A stretch of 64,000 nt of DNA from Nitrobacter sp051535235 (GCF_051535235.1 NZ_JBPPLZ010000008.1:62001-126000); one strand, 5' to 3'; shown: positions 19,026-29,291, counted from the stretch's first letter. A program made the numbers and translations. Notes: generated by a model from the sequence alone, not told the origin.

Positions 19026-20396
19026 ATGGCACATGACATTCTGATAGTGGACGACGAGGCGGATATTCGCGACCTCGTTGCTGGCATCCTGGAAGACGAG
19101 GGTTTCACGACCCGAACCGCGCGCAACAGCGATGAGGCGCTTGCGGAGGTTTCAAGCCGCCGTCCGCATATGGTGTTCCTCGATATCTGGCTGCAAGGCA
19201 GCAAGCTCGACGGACTGCAACTGCTCGAGATGATCAAGCAGGACAGCCCCGACACGCCGGTAGTCATGATCTCCGGCCACGGCAACATTGAAACGGCCGT
19301 CGCAGCGATCAAGCGCGGCGCCTATGACTTCATCGAAAAGCCGTTCAAGTCCGATCGCCTGATTCTGGTGGCGACGCGTGCGCTCGAAACCTCGCGTCTC
19401 AAGCGCGAGGTCAGGGAGTTGAAGCAACTCGCACCGGCGGCCGGTACGCTTGTCGGCCGTTCCCCATGCATGAACCAGCTTCGGCAAACCATCGAGCGGG
19501 CAGCAAAAGCCAACAGCCGGATCATGATCGTCGGTCCGTCCGGATCCGGCAAGGAACTGGCTGCGCGAACGCTTCACAATCAGTCGAGCCGCTCGGAGGG
19601 GCCGTTCGTCGTCATCAACGCGGCGGCGATTACGCCGGAGCGAATGGAATTCGAACTGTTCGGTATCGAACAGACGGACGGCCAGCAGCCGCGCAAAACC
19701 GGAGCGCTGGAAGAAGCGCACGGCGGGACGCTGTTCATCGACGAGATCGGCGATATGCCGCGCGAGACCCAGAACAAGATCATGCGCGTTCTGGTCGATC
19801 AGACTTTCCAACGCTCCGGCGGAGTGAACAAGATCAAGGTCGACGTCCGCATCATTTCGTCGACGGCGCGAAATCTGGAGGAGGAAATCGCCGCAGGGCG
19901 TTTCCGGGAGGATCTTTATCATCGGCTGTCGGTCGTGCCGATCCGGGTTCCGCCGCTCTCCGAACGCCGGGAGGACATTCCCGAACTGATCGAATTTTTC
20001 ATGGACCATATCTCCACGGCGAGCGGGCTGCCCAAGCGCAGGATCGGCGACGACGCGATGGCCGTACTGCAATCGCACGTCTGGCCGGGCAACGTCCGGC
20101 AACTCCGCAACAACGTCGAGCGCGTGATGATCCTGGCCGGCGGAGGACCGGAAGTGATTATCACCGCGGATATGCTGCCGCAGGATGTCGGCTCGATGGT
20201 TCCGGCGATGCCGACCGGCATCAATGGCGAGCACATCATGGGCCTGCCGCTGCGCGAGGCTCGCGAGGTGTTCGAGCGGGACTATCTGATCGCCCAGATC
20301 AGCCGCTTCTCCAACAACATTTCGCGGACGGCGGAATTCGTCGGCATGGAGCGCTCGGCGCTGCATCGCAAGCTCAAGGCGCTTGGCGTCAGCTAG
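19026..20396 (+). CDS. ntrX: Response regulator NtrX
   Basis: NtrC-family response regulator paired with NtrY, 456 aa. It has a receiver domain with Asp in HMVFLDIWLQ, an AAA+ domain with Walker A GPSGSGKE and Walker B GTLFIDEIGDMP, and a C-terminal Fis-type HTH (SRTAEFVGMERSALHRKLKAL). Where NtrC has GAFTGA this protein reads FGIEQTDGQQPRKTGALEEA, so the sigma-54 contact loop is absent. That is a known property of alphaproteobacterial NtrX and suggests action at sigma-70 promoters. Its stop codon directly abuts the next ATG. Confidence 0.95.
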   Translation: MAHDILIVDDEADIRDLVAGILEDEGFTTRTARNSDEALAEVSSRRPHMVFLDIWLQGSKLDGLQLLEMIKQDSPDTPVVMISGHGNIETAVAAIKRGAYDFIEKPFKSDRLILVATRALETSRLKREVRELKQLAPAAGTLVGRSPCMNQLRQTIERAAKANSRIMIVGPSGSGKELAARTLHNQSSRSEGPFVVINAAAITPERMEFELFGIEQTDGQQPRKTGALEEAHGGTLFIDEIGDMPRETQNKIMRVLVDQTFQRSGGVNKIKVDVRIISSTARNLEEEIAAGRFREDLYHRLSVVPIRVPPLSERREDIPELIEFFMDHISTASGLPKRRIGDDAMAVLQSHVWPGNVRQLRNNVERVMILAGGGPEVIITADMLPQDVGSMVPAMPTGINGEHIMGLPLREAREVFERDYLIAQISRFSNNISRTAEFVGMERSALHRKLKALGVS

Positions 20397-21254
20397 ATGT
20401 CGCGAATTGCTTACGTCAACGGCCGCTATCGCGATCTGCGCGACGCGTGTGTCAACGTCGAGGATCGCGGCTATCAGTTCGCGGACGGCGTTTATGAAGT
20501 CTGCGAAGTGCGCGGACGCAAGCTGGTGGACTTTCCCCGGCACATGGCGCGGCTGCAGCGATCGTTGCGCGAATTGCGGATCGCCGAACCGATGCCGCTT
20601 TCGGCACTCGGCATCGTCATGCGCGAGGTGGTACGGCGCAACCGCGTGACCTACGGACTGGTTTATCTGCAGGTGACCCGCGGCGTGGCGCGGCGCGATC
20701 ATGCGTTTCCGCCAACTGGGGTGAAACCGAGCGTCGTCGTCACGGCGCGGGCGCTCAACTACGCGAAAAATCAGCAAACCGCCGCTAACGGCATCAAGGT
20801 CGTCACCGTGCCTGAAAATCGCTGGCCACGGGTGGACATCAAGTCGGTATCGCTGCTGCCCAATGTGCTGGCAAAGCAGGAAGCGCGCGAGAAGGGGGCT
20901 TACGAGGCCTGGTACGTCGGGAGCGACGGATTCATCACCGAGGGGACCTCGAGCAACGCCTGGATCGTGACGAAAGACGGCCGGGTCGTCACCCGCTCCG
21001 CCGAGAGCGGCATTCTTGCGGGCATCACCCGGGCCGTCCTCATGGACGTCATGGAGGCACTTCAAATCAGGCTGGAGGAGCGTCCGTTCACGCCGGCGGA
21101 AGCGCGCGAGGCCGCGGAGGCCTTCGTCACCTCGGCCTCTCAGATCGTCATGCCCGTCGTGGCGATCGATGGTCAGATCGTGGGAAATGGCCGCCCGGGC
21201 GGCATTGCCAGGCGGCTGCGGGAGGAATTTCACCGCTTTTCAGCAATTTCCTGA
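20397..21254 (+). CDS. dat: D-amino-acid aminotransferase (PLP fold type IV)
   Basis: Transaminase of fold type IV, 285 aa, converting D-alanine and 2-oxoglutarate to pyruvate and D-glutamate or related reactions. Seen: YVNGRYRDLRDACVNVEDRGYQFADGVYEV (substrate loop), PLP lysine in DIKSVSLLPNVLAKQEA, and EGTSSNAWIVTKDG for phosphate binding. The dat subtype rather than ilvE or pabC is inferred from VNVEDRGYQFADGVYE and from the ntrX-dat-hfq order. It starts at the base after the ntrX stop. Confidence 0.88.
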   Translation: MSRIAYVNGRYRDLRDACVNVEDRGYQFADGVYEVCEVRGRKLVDFPRHMARLQRSLRELRIAEPMPLSALGIVMREVVRRNRVTYGLVYLQVTRGVARRDHAFPPTGVKPSVVVTARALNYAKNQQTAANGIKVVTVPENRWPRVDIKSVSLLPNVLAKQEAREKGAYEAWYVGSDGFITEGTSSNAWIVTKDGRVVTRSAESGILAGITRAVLMDVMEALQIRLEERPFTPAEAREAAEAFVTSASQIVMPVVAIDGQIVGNGRPGGIARRLREEFHRFSAIS

Positions 21255-21437
21255 TGGTTTTTGCCGATCCGGGCGAGCCCGCGGCCCGAACCGGCTTGCC
21301 TAACCTCATGCTCTGCCTTCTAATCAAAAGCGCCGGGTCCACGAGGAGGATCTCAGGGGGTCCCGGCGGCCAGGAGATGCTCCGGGGAGAGTTGTGTCCG
21401 GTCCAAAAAAGACAAAACGAACTGCGGGATAATAAAA

Positions 21438-21686
21438 ATGGCGATAGACCGCGCACAAAACCTTCAGGACACCTTCCTCAACCACGTTCGAAAGACCAAG
21501 ACGCCCTTGACGATCTTTCTGGTGAACGGCGTCAAGCTGCAGGGAATTGTCACCTGGTTCGACAATTTCTGCCTGCTGCTCAGGCGGGATGGTCATTCGC
21601 AGCTTGTTTACAAACACGCGATTTCGACCATCATGCCGGGGGCTCCGATCCAGCTATTCGAAGGCGGCGAGGACGCTCCGCTTTGA
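21438..21686 (+). CDS. hfq: RNA chaperone Hfq
   Basis: Hexameric Sm-like protein that pairs small RNAs with mRNAs and supports nif/fix control in related bacteria. The 82 aa protein has the Sm1 motif ([39 protein letters not shown]) and the Sm2 motif ending [10 protein letters not shown]. The C-terminal tail is short and acidic, as usual in alphaproteobacteria. hflX follows 20 nt after the stop, the widespread hfq-hflX pair. Confidence 0.98.
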
Positions 21687-21706
21687 ACAATATGAAAGTT
21701 TCCTGA

Positions 21707-23083
21707 TTGGAACCCCGGCATCCCGAGGGGGGCATCGACCGTTCAGGGCCGATGCAGGGCAAAGCGACCGGGCGGGCGATTGTCATCGGCCCTTATCTGC
21801 GGATGCGGCGCGGCGATGCCGACATGCCGCAGGGACATGCCACGCGTGATACCGACGCCCGGCTGGATGAGGCCGCCGGCCTCGCACGCGCGATCGACCT
21901 CGATGTCGCCAAGGCAATCATCGCGCCGGTCAACCAGATCAGACCCGCGACATACCTCGGCAAAGGCAAGGTCGAGGAATTGGCCGGCGTGATTACCGCC
22001 GAAGGCGCCGATCTCGTGGTGATGGATTGCGCGCTGTCGCCGATCCAGCAGCGCAATCTGGAAAAGGCCTGGAGCACCAAGGTGCTCGACAGGACCGGCC
22101 TGATCCTTGAAATTTTCGGGCGTCGCGCCAAGACCAAAGAGGGCGCGCTCCAGGTCGAACTCGCCCACCTCAACTACCAGCGCAGCCGCCTGGTGCGTTC
22201 CTGGACCCACCTTGAACGGCAGCGTGGCGGCTTCGGCTTCATGGGCGGCCCCGGCGAAACCCAGATCGAGGCCGACCGCCGCCTGATCGGCGATCGCATT
22301 ACGCGGCTGGAGAACGAACTGAAGAAGGTGCAGGCGACGCGACGGCTGCATCGCGCCGGGCGCAAGCGCGTGCCTTATCGCGTGGTTGCGCTGGTCGGCT
22401 ATACCAATGCCGGGAAATCGACGCTGTTCAACCGGCTGACGCGCGCCGACGTACAGGCCGCCGACATGCTGTTCGCGACCCTTGACCCGACGCTCCGCGC
22501 GCTGACGCTGCCGCACGGCGGCAAGGCGATGCTGTCGGATACGGTCGGTTTCATATCCAATCTGCCGACCCAGCTTGTCGCGGCGTTTCGCGCGACGCTC
22601 GAAGAGGTGATGGAGGCGGATGTCATTCTTCATGTTCGCGACATTTCGCACGAGGATGCGGAAGCGCAGCAGCACGATGTCGAGGCCGTGCTGCGTCAAC
22701 TCGGCATTGATCCGGAACACGGAGCCCGCATCCTCGAAGTCTGGAACAAGATCGATCGCTTCGACGCGGACCAGCGCGAAAATCTGCAAAACATCGTGGC
22801 GCGCCGCTCGACCGAAGTGCCGTGCTTCCTCGTTTCCGCCGCAACCGGCGAGGGGCTCGATAAGCTTCTGGCGGCGATCGAGGACCGGCTCGCCGCGACC
22901 CGAACCACGCTGGACCTGTCGGTCGATGCCTCCGACGGCGCGGCGATCAGTTGGCTGCACCGCAATTCCGAGGTGCTAGCCAAGGAACTGCGCGACGGCC
23001 GTTACGACATGACCGTCCGCGTCGACGAGACCAAACGCGACATTCTCGTCAACCGGTACGCCGCGATACCGCACCCGCTTTGA
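21707..23083 (+). CDS. hflX: Ribosome-associated GTPase HflX
   Basis: GTPase that splits or rescues stalled ribosomes under heat and other stress. The N-terminal HflX domain includes ATYLGKGKVEELAGVI and GFMGGPGETQIEADRRLIGDRI. The G domain has G1 GYTNAGKST, G2/G3 DTVGFISNLP and G4 NKID. TTG 21707 is the outermost start, 20 nt after hfq; ATG 21752 is an alternative that would drop 15 weakly conserved residues. Length about 458 aa. Confidence 0.93.
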   Translation: MEPRHPEGGIDRSGPMQGKATGRAIVIGPYLRMRRGDADMPQGHATRDTDARLDEAAGLARAIDLDVAKAIIAPVNQIRPATYLGKGKVEELAGVITAEGADLVVMDCALSPIQQRNLEKAWSTKVLDRTGLILEIFGRRAKTKEGALQVELAHLNYQRSRLVRSWTHLERQRGGFGFMGGPGETQIEADRRLIGDRITRLENELKKVQATRRLHRAGRKRVPYRVVALVGYTNAGKSTLFNRLTRADVQAADMLFATLDPTLRALTLPHGGKAMLSDTVGFISNLPTQLVAAFRATLEEVMEADVILHVRDISHEDAEAQQHDVEAVLRQLGIDPEHGARILEVWNKIDRFDADQRENLQNIVARRSTEVPCFLVSAATGEGLDKLLAAIEDRLAATRTTLDLSVDASDGAAISWLHRNSEVLAKELRDGRYDMTVRVDETKRDILVNRYAAIPHPL

Positions 23084-23173
23084 TCAATTGCGCCGTCCTG
23101 CCCCGTCTTCGCAAGGCAGGGCCGCGCAGGACAGGCTTGACCGGCAAGGCGGTGGCATTATTCGATGCGACTT

Positions 23174-23230
23174 AGAGCGTTTTCAAGCGAAGTGGAATCC
23201 GGTTCGCGTGAAGAAAACGCGTCAAATCAA
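23174..23230 (+). repeat. Dispersed repeat copy A, with inverted arms
   Basis: GCGTTTTC (23177-23184) and GAAAACGC (23213-23220) form perfect inverted arms. Bases 23192-23230 match the reverse complement of 44334-44372 at 34 of 39 positions. The element lies just upstream of the semialdehyde dehydrogenase gene. Confidence 0.65.
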
Positions 23231-23263
23231 GAAGCCATCGCAGGAAACTCTCAGGAGATGCCC

Positions 23264-24700
23264 GTGAGCTATCAGAACACATCGCTGCTGATCGACGGCA
23301 AATGGCGACCCGGCGCGTCAGGAAAAACCCTAGCCGTACTCAACCCCGCGACCGAGGAACAGATCGGCACGGTGGCTCACGCCGATCGCTCCGATCTCGA
23401 TGAAGCTCTCGCCGCGGCCGAGAAGGGCTTCAAGGTCTGGCGTGCGGTCGCGCCTTTCGAACGCGGCAAGATCATGCGAAAGGCGGCTGGCTTGCTGCGC
23501 GAGCGCGCCGACTGCATCGCAACGCTGATGACGATGGAGCAGGGCAAGGTTCTCGCCGAGGCCAAAATAGAGACGCTGGTGGCGGCAGACGTCATCGAAT
23601 GGTTCGCAGAAGAATCCCGCCGGGCCTATGGCCGCGTGATTCCGGCGCGTGGGCCCGGCATCTACCAGATCGCGATCAAGGAGCCGGTCGGGCCGGTTGC
23701 GGCTTTCACGCCGTGGAATTTCCCGATCAATCAGGTCTGCCGCAAGCTCTCGGCCGCGCTTGCCGCCGGCTGCTCGATCATCGTCAAGGCTCCCGAGGAA
23801 ACGCCGGCGTCTCCTGCCGAACTGCTGCGGGCATTTGTCGATGCGGGCGTGCCCGACGGCGTGATCAATCTCGTGTATGGCGTGCCAGCCGAAATCTCCG
23901 AATATCTGATCCCGCATCCGGTCATCAGGAAAATATCGTTTACCGGCTCGACCGCGGTCGGCAAGCAACTCGCCGCGCTCGCCGGTCAGCACATGAAGCG
24001 CGCGACCATGGAACTTGGCGGCCATGCGCCGGCCATCGTGTTCAACGATGCCGATATCGCAGGCGCCGTGAAGATCATCGCCGGTGCCAAGTTTCGCAAC
24101 GCTGGCCAGGTCTGCATCGCGCCGACGCGGCTTCTGGTGCAGGACAAGGTGTACAAGGATTTTGTCGGCAAATTCACGGAAGCCGCCAAGGCCATCAAGG
24201 TCGGCAACGGTCTCGACGCCGATTCAAGGATGGGTTCGCTCGCGAACGCGCGCCGCGTCGCCGCCGTCGAGGGCTTTGTGCAGGACGCGATCGGCAAGGG
24301 CGCCAAGCTCACGGCCGGTGGTCATCGCATCGGCAACAAGGGATATTTTTTCGAGCCGACCGTGATCACCGACGTGCCGAAGGACGCCCGCGCCATGAAC
24401 GAGGAGCCGTTCGGCCCGCTGGCTTTGATCTCGCCGTTCTCGACCTTCGCTGAGGCCGCAGAGGAGGCGAACCGACTGCCGTATGGTCTCGCGTCCTACG
24501 CCTTCACCAGTTCGACCCGGACCGCGACCGCGATTGGCGCGGAGATCGAGAGCGGCATGGTGGCGATCAACAATGTCGGGCTCGCTTTGCCGGAAAACCC
24601 GTTCGGCGGCGTCAAGGATTCCGGCTACGGCTCGGAGGGCGGCATCGAGGCGATGGAGGCTTACCTCATCACGAAGTTCATCAGTCAGACCGGGGTGTGA
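23264..24700 (+). CDS. gabD: NAD(P)-dependent succinate-semialdehyde dehydrogenase
   Basis: Aldehyde dehydrogenase superfamily enzyme oxidising succinate semialdehyde to succinate at the end of 4-aminobutyrate breakdown. Conserved parts: TPWNFPINQVCRKLSAALAAG, glycine motif FTGSTAVGK, catalytic Glu in MELGGHAPAIVF, and catalytic Cys in FRNAGQVCIAPTR. GTG 23264 is preferred because AGGAG (23253-23257) lies 6 nt upstream; ATG 23258 would abut the Shine-Dalgarno. A longer open frame from 23165 only translates the repeat element. Specificity within the superfamily is by motif resemblance. Confidence 0.87.
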   Translation: MSYQNTSLLIDGKWRPGASGKTLAVLNPATEEQIGTVAHADRSDLDEALAAAEKGFKVWRAVAPFERGKIMRKAAGLLRERADCIATLMTMEQGKVLAEAKIETLVAADVIEWFAEESRRAYGRVIPARGPGIYQIAIKEPVGPVAAFTPWNFPINQVCRKLSAALAAGCSIIVKAPEETPASPAELLRAFVDAGVPDGVINLVYGVPAEISEYLIPHPVIRKISFTGSTAVGKQLAALAGQHMKRATMELGGHAPAIVFNDADIAGAVKIIAGAKFRNAGQVCIAPTRLLVQDKVYKDFVGKFTEAAKAIKVGNGLDADSRMGSLANARRVAAVEGFVQDAIGKGAKLTAGGHRIGNKGYFFEPTVITDVPKDARAMNEEPFGPLALISPFSTFAEAAEEANRLPYGLASYAFTSSTRTATAIGAEIESGMVAINNVGLALPENPFGGVKDSGYGSEGGIEAMEAYLITKFISQTGV

Positions 24701-24784
24701 GGGCAGCCCGGTAACCGATACGTCCTGCTGCGGCGGCGGTTTTCCCTCCCTTGTAGGAGAGGAAGAAGGCAAACGCAGCGAGCC

Positions 24785-25627
24785 TCAAGATGACGTGAGC
24801 GTAGAACGTTCTTTCTCCCGTTCTTTTGCCTCGTTCCACAGAGCATCCATCTCGGCGAGAGACGCATCCTCCAGCGAGCGGCCCTTCGCGACGAGAGTCT
24901 GTTCGATATAGGCGAAGCGCCGCTCGAATTTCGCATTGGTCCCGCGTAGCGCCATTTCAGGATCGGCATCGACATGGCGCGCGAGGTTGACCAGCGCGAA
25001 CATGAGATCGCCGGTCTCGGATGCGATGTCGGCCTTGTCGCCGCGATCCAGCGCCGCTTCGATCTCGTCGGCTTCCTCGCGGATCTTGGCGAGCACGGCC
25101 CGAGGATCGTTCCAGTCGAATCCGACCGTCGATGCCTTCCACTGCAAGGCCATCGCGCGCGCCAATGCGGGCTGCCCGGCCTTGACGCCCGCAAGCAGAC
25201 CTGAGGCCGGCGCTTCCTTCTTCGGTTTGCGCGCGGCACGTTCGGCCTTTTCTTCCGCCTTGATGCGCTCCCATGTTCCCTTGACGTCCGACGGCGCGAC
25301 GTATCCTGAACTGTCGGGAAATACATGCGGATGCCGCCGGAGCATCTTGCGCGTGATGGCTTCGACCACATCGCCGAACGAAAAGGCATTTTGCTCCTCG
25401 GCCATGCGCGCATGAAAGACCACCTGCAACAGCAGATCGCCGAGTTCGTCGCAGAGATCAACCAGATCGTTGCGCGCGATCGCCTCCGCCACCTCATAGG
25501 CTTCCTCGATGGTGTAGGGCGCGATAGTCGCAAACGTCTGTTCGAGATCCCACGGGCAGCCGGTACCGGGCGTTCTCAGTTGCGCCATGATTTCGATCAG
25601 GCGTGAAATATCGCGGGAAGGGGTCAT
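24785..25627 (-). CDS. mazG: Nucleoside triphosphate pyrophosphohydrolase MazG
   Basis: House-cleaning enzyme that hydrolyses NTPs/dNTPs to NMP and pyrophosphate. The 280 aa protein has two MazG domains: first with CPWDLEQTFATIAPYTIEEAYEVAEAI and DELGDLLLQVVFHARMAEE, second with KIREEADEIEAALDRGD and ETGDLMFALVNLARHVDAD, carrying the metal-binding Glu/Asp sets. ATG 25627 gives the family N-terminus (MTPSRDISRLIEIMAQL). The frame stays open far upstream into queC but that part is antisense. Confidence 0.93.
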   Translation of the reverse strand: MTPSRDISRLIEIMAQLRTPGTGCPWDLEQTFATIAPYTIEEAYEVAEAIARNDLVDLCDELGDLLLQVVFHARMAEEQNAFSFGDVVEAITRKMLRRHPHVFPDSSGYVAPSDVKGTWERIKAEEKAERAARKPKKEAPASGLLAGVKAGQPALARAMALQWKASTVGFDWNDPRAVLAKIREEADEIEAALDRGDKADIASETGDLMFALVNLARHVDADPEMALRGTNAKFERRFAYIEQTLVAKGRSLEDASLAEMDALWNEAKEREKERSTLTSS

Positions 25628-25759
25628 CAAGTCACCGACAGCGAGGAATGTGCATCCTCTATGCCGCAAGCCGCGCCGCCGTCCCAGCAAAAAGCAGGCG
25701 AACGGTGAGCAATCCCCGCTGATTGGCGTGTGAAGGCGAGGAGTGCTATTGGCTTCGCC

Positions 25760-26476
25760 ATGACCGATCAGCCAGCCTCCCGCACCGCGCTGGTGCTGTT
25801 TTCCGGCGGACAGGACTCCGCGACCTGCCTCGCGTGGGCGCTGCAACGCTTCGCGCGGGTCGAGACACTTGGTTTCGACTACGGCCAGCGCCATGTCATC
25901 GAACTCCAATGCCGCGACAACCTCCTCGCGGATATCAGGTCGTTGCGTCCGGACTGGACCGGGAAGCTCGGCGAAAACCATACGCTTGCCATTCCGACGC
26001 TCGCGGAGATTTCCGATACCGCGCTGACCCGCAGCGTCGCGATCGAAATGGGCGAGGGTGGACTGCCCAATACATTCGTGCCCGGCCGCAATCTCGTGTT
26101 CCTGACCTTTGCGGCGGCGCTGGCCTATCGGCGCGGCATCTCCGATATCGTCGGTGGCATGTGCGAGACGGATTATTCCGGCTATCCGGATTGCCGCGAC
26201 GATACCATCAAGGCACTGCAAACCGCGCTCAATCTCGGGATGGACAGGCCGTTCGAACTGCACACACCCTTGATGTGGCTCGACAAGGCTGCGACCTGGT
26301 CGCTTGCGCATGAACTCGGCGGGGCAGGGCTGGTCGATCTGATCCGCGAGCACTCGCATACCTGTTATCTCGGCGAGCGCGGCGCACGGCATGACTGGGG
26401 CTATGGTTGCGGCGAGTGCCCGGCGTGCCGGCTGCGCGCAAAAGGCTGGCGCGAATACGCAGCGCGGGCAGCTTGA
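25760..26476 (+). CDS. queC: 7-cyano-7-deazaguanine synthase QueC
   Basis: ATP-dependent enzyme making preQ0 from 7-carboxy-7-deazaguanine for queuosine tRNA modification. The PP-loop SGGQDSATC is at residues 17-25. Family motifs GFDYGQRHVIEL and FVPGRNLVFLTFA follow. A C-terminal zinc site is formed by CYLGERGARHDWGYGCGECPACRLR. ATG 25760 gives 238 aa; the upstream in-frame ATG at 25730 has no better support. No other queuosine gene is nearby. Confidence 0.95.
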   Translation: MTDQPASRTALVLFSGGQDSATCLAWALQRFARVETLGFDYGQRHVIELQCRDNLLADIRSLRPDWTGKLGENHTLAIPTLAEISDTALTRSVAIEMGEGGLPNTFVPGRNLVFLTFAAALAYRRGISDIVGGMCETDYSGYPDCRDDTIKALQTALNLGMDRPFELHTPLMWLDKAATWSLAHELGGAGLVDLIREHSHTCYLGERGARHDWGYGCGECPACRLRAKGWREYAARAA

Positions 26477-26616
26477 GGGAACTCTTCAGGCGGAGACAGA
26501 GCGGCGGCAGAATATAATCCACGCGGCCGGCCTGTCCTCCTCACGAAACCGCCGGACCTGTTATAGTGTTGCAGTCGACTCGAGATGCGCGGGCGTGTTA
26601 GACAAACATCGCTGGC

Positions 26617-26997
26617 TTGGGACGAAGTAGGCCATTGACCCTCACTTCTATCAACGATCGATCCGTTCTCCCGCGCGTTTCGCGCAGCAGGATCGCGGTC
26701 GTGTTTCTGATCGTCGCTTATTTGTTGTCGGGCGCGCTGCATCATTGCTTCGACATCGACGTGACCGCTCCCGGGGGGCGGATCGTCGTCTCAATGACGC
26801 CGGACCATACGGATACGAATGGACCCGGAATGGTCGCAGACCATCACTGTCACGGTTGTTTCCCCGTTTCGTTGCCCAGTCCGCCGTTGCTCGCGGTCAC
26901 AATTGCACCTGAGCGTGCCGTGATTCCGAAGGTGCTTTCGCGCGCCTCCGATCTCGTTCCGGGCATTGACACTCCGCCGCCAAAGCTCCTGACCTGA
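26617..26997 (+). CDS. Small His/Cys-rich secreted or membrane protein leading the metal-efflux operon
   Basis: No firm family. One hydrophobic segment (IAVVFLIVAYLLSGALHH, about residues 26-43) may be a signal anchor. Potential metal ligands follow: HHCFDID, then DHTDTNG, VADHHCHGCF. A short Pro-rich C-terminus ends PPPKLLT. Short His-rich proteins of this kind commonly precede czc genes; a periplasmic metal-binding role is inference. Start is uncertain: TTG 26617 or TTG 26635, neither with a strong ribosome-binding site. The efflux genes follow after 53 nt. Confidence 0.6.
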   Translation: MGRSRPLTLTSINDRSVLPRVSRSRIAVVFLIVAYLLSGALHHCFDIDVTAPGGRIVVSMTPDHTDTNGPGMVADHHCHGCFPVSLPSPPLLAVTIAPERAVIPKVLSRASDLVPGIDTPPPKLLT

Positions 26998-27050
26998 ACG
27001 TATTCGCGGGCGTATTGACGCCCTGATTCCGCCGTTCGTCAGGATCTTCC

Positions 27051-28322
27051 ATGCTATCGAAATCCGCCGCGCGTCTTGCGGGGGCGATGGCGCTGCTGGT
27101 CAGCCCTTGGCTGACGGCAACGTCGCATTCGCAAACGCTCACGTTGAAGACCGCGCTTCAACGCGCGCTCGCCGCCAATCCGCGCCTGACCGCCGCCGAG
27201 CGCGATGTCGGAATCGCAACCGGCCAGCGCATCCAGGCCGGCGCGCTGATCAATCCCGAACTGTCCTATGAGCAGGACAATTCGTTCGGGTCGGGGCGTT
27301 ATCGCGGGACGAAATCGACGGAAACCACGCTGCAGATCAGCCAGCTTTTCGAGCTTTTCGGCAAGCGCGACGCGCGAATTGCCGTCGGGCAGGCCGGCGT
27401 CGAGACCGCCGCCATCCAGCGCAAGGCCGTGCGTCTCGAAGTTCTGTCGGAGACGGCCGTCGCCTTTCTGGGCGTCCTCGGCGCGCAGCGCAGGGTGCGG
27501 ATCCTGGACGAGCAGATCGCCGCAATCGAGAAGCTGGCGCCGTTGCTGCACCGGCGAGTGGACGCCGGCGCTTCGTCACCTGCCGAAATCGGCCGGGCGG
27601 AAGTCGCGTCCGCGTTGGTGAAGGCGGATCGCGAGCGTGTGAGTTCGACGCTTGCCAGCGCACGGCGCGAACTGGCGGTACTGATGGGCGATACTGCTGC
27701 GAAATTCTCGGCGGTTTCCGGGCGGCTGGACGATCTGGGTCGGCCTCCATCTTTTCAGGTCGTCATCGCCGCGATCGATTCGAATCCGCAATTGATGCGC
27801 TGGACCGCGGTCTATGCGCAACGCAACGCCGAACTGCTGCTGGCCCGGCTGAAGCCCTATCCGGACGTTCGCGTCAGCGCCGGCTGGCGTCATTACAACG
27901 AGACCGGCGACGACGCCGTCAGGCTCTCGCTGTCCGTTCCCATTCCGGTCTTTGACCGGAACCAGGGCAACATCCTGTCCGCTCAGGAAAGCCTCGCAAA
28001 AACGAGGGCGGAGCGCGAAGCCAATCGCAACACGCTGATCGTACTCGCCGGCCGCGCCTACGATTCGCTGCAGGGATCGTTGCGCGAGCTGAAAGTGTTG
28101 CGCGATGTGGCGATCCCGAAATCGAGTCAGGCAGCCGACGCCATCTTCGAGGGATACGGGCAGGGGCGTTTCACGCTTCTCGAAGTGCTCGATGCGCAGG
28201 CAAGCGTTACGCAGGCGCGTCTGCGCGAACAGGAGGCTCAGCAGAATTTCCATATTGCTGTCGCCACCATCGAGGGACTGGTCGGCAATCCGTTTGCGCT
28301 GACGCGGGAGAGCGCAAGATGA
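27051..28322 (+). CDS. czcC: CzcC-like outer membrane efflux protein
   Basis: TolC-family outer membrane channel of a heavy-metal RND pump, 423 aa. A signal peptide (residues 1 to about 27) ends near TATSHSQ. Typical CzcC features are LTLKTALQRALAANPRLTAAERDVG, EQDNSFGSGRYRG, and LFELFGKRDARIAVGQAGVE, which is the OpF/CzcC rather than the TolC pattern. It overlaps czcB by 4 nt (ATGA). Confidence 0.88.
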   Translation: MLSKSAARLAGAMALLVSPWLTATSHSQTLTLKTALQRALAANPRLTAAERDVGIATGQRIQAGALINPELSYEQDNSFGSGRYRGTKSTETTLQISQLFELFGKRDARIAVGQAGVETAAIQRKAVRLEVLSETAVAFLGVLGAQRRVRILDEQIAAIEKLAPLLHRRVDAGASSPAEIGRAEVASALVKADRERVSSTLASARRELAVLMGDTAAKFSAVSGRLDDLGRPPSFQVVIAAIDSNPQLMRWTAVYAQRNAELLLARLKPYPDVRVSAGWRHYNETGDDAVRLSLSVPIPVFDRNQGNILSAQESLAKTRAEREANRNTLIVLAGRAYDSLQGSLRELKVLRDVAIPKSSQAADAIFEGYGQGRFTLLEVLDAQASVTQARLREQEAQQNFHIAVATIEGLVGNPFALTRESAR

Positions 28323-29291
28323 GAATGCTCTCGATCATTGTTGCGACCGTTGCGGCGCTCGCGGTCGCAGCCATCGGCTATCGCATGATGGGGCCGACGA
28401 AACCTGCTGCGCCGGTTGCGCGAAAAAACCATCAGAGCGAGAAAGCCGCAAATGGCCACATCGAGCAGGACGAGCACGGCGCGGACCGCATTCTGATCAG
28501 CGACGTCAAGCTCGCAGCCGCCGGTGCGGTGCTCGCCAAGGCCGGCGCGGCGACGCTCAGCGATACGCTGTCCTTCAATGGGGTGCTGCGCGCCAACCAG
28601 GAGACGGTGGTTCAGGTGACGCCGCGCTTTCCAGGCATCGTCCGTTCGATCAGCAAACGGATCGGCGATACGGTGGCCAAGAACGACCAACTTGCATCGG
28701 TCGAAAGCAACCAGAGCCTCACCGTCTACGACCTGAAGGCGCCGATCAGCGGCACCGTGATCGACCGCCAGATCTCGCTCGGCGAGTACGCCTCGGAACA
28801 GAAGCCCTCTTTCGTCGTCGCCGACCTGTCGACAATCTGGGTCGACCTGTCGATCTATCGTCAGGACCTCAATCGCGTCCGGACCGGCGACGAAGTGCTG
28901 ATTGATCCTGACGACGGCGGCGCGGACATCAAGGGTCGCATATCCTACGTCGCGCCGGTCGGATCGAGCGACACGCAGACGGCGATCGCCCGGATCGTTC
29001 TGGCAAACGCGGACGGCCGCCTGCGTCCGGGACTGTTCGTTACCGCGCGGCTCGTGCTGGCAAAGCGCAACGTGCCGGTTGCGGTGCGCGTTGGCGCGAT
29101 ACAGACGCTGGATAACAAGACGGTCGTTTTCGTCCGCGAAGGCGGCGACAAGATCGAAGCCCGCCCCGTGGCGCTCGGAGAATCCGATGCGAGGTTCGTG
29201 GAGATCCGTGCGGGGCTTTCGGCGGGAGAACCCTATGTCGCCGAGAACAGCTTCGTCGTGAAGGCGGAGATGGGCAAGGGAGAGGCCGAGC

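Noticed and set aside
19152..21233. 693-codon open frame opposite ntrX and dat
   Set aside because: Antisense shadow of two confident genes.
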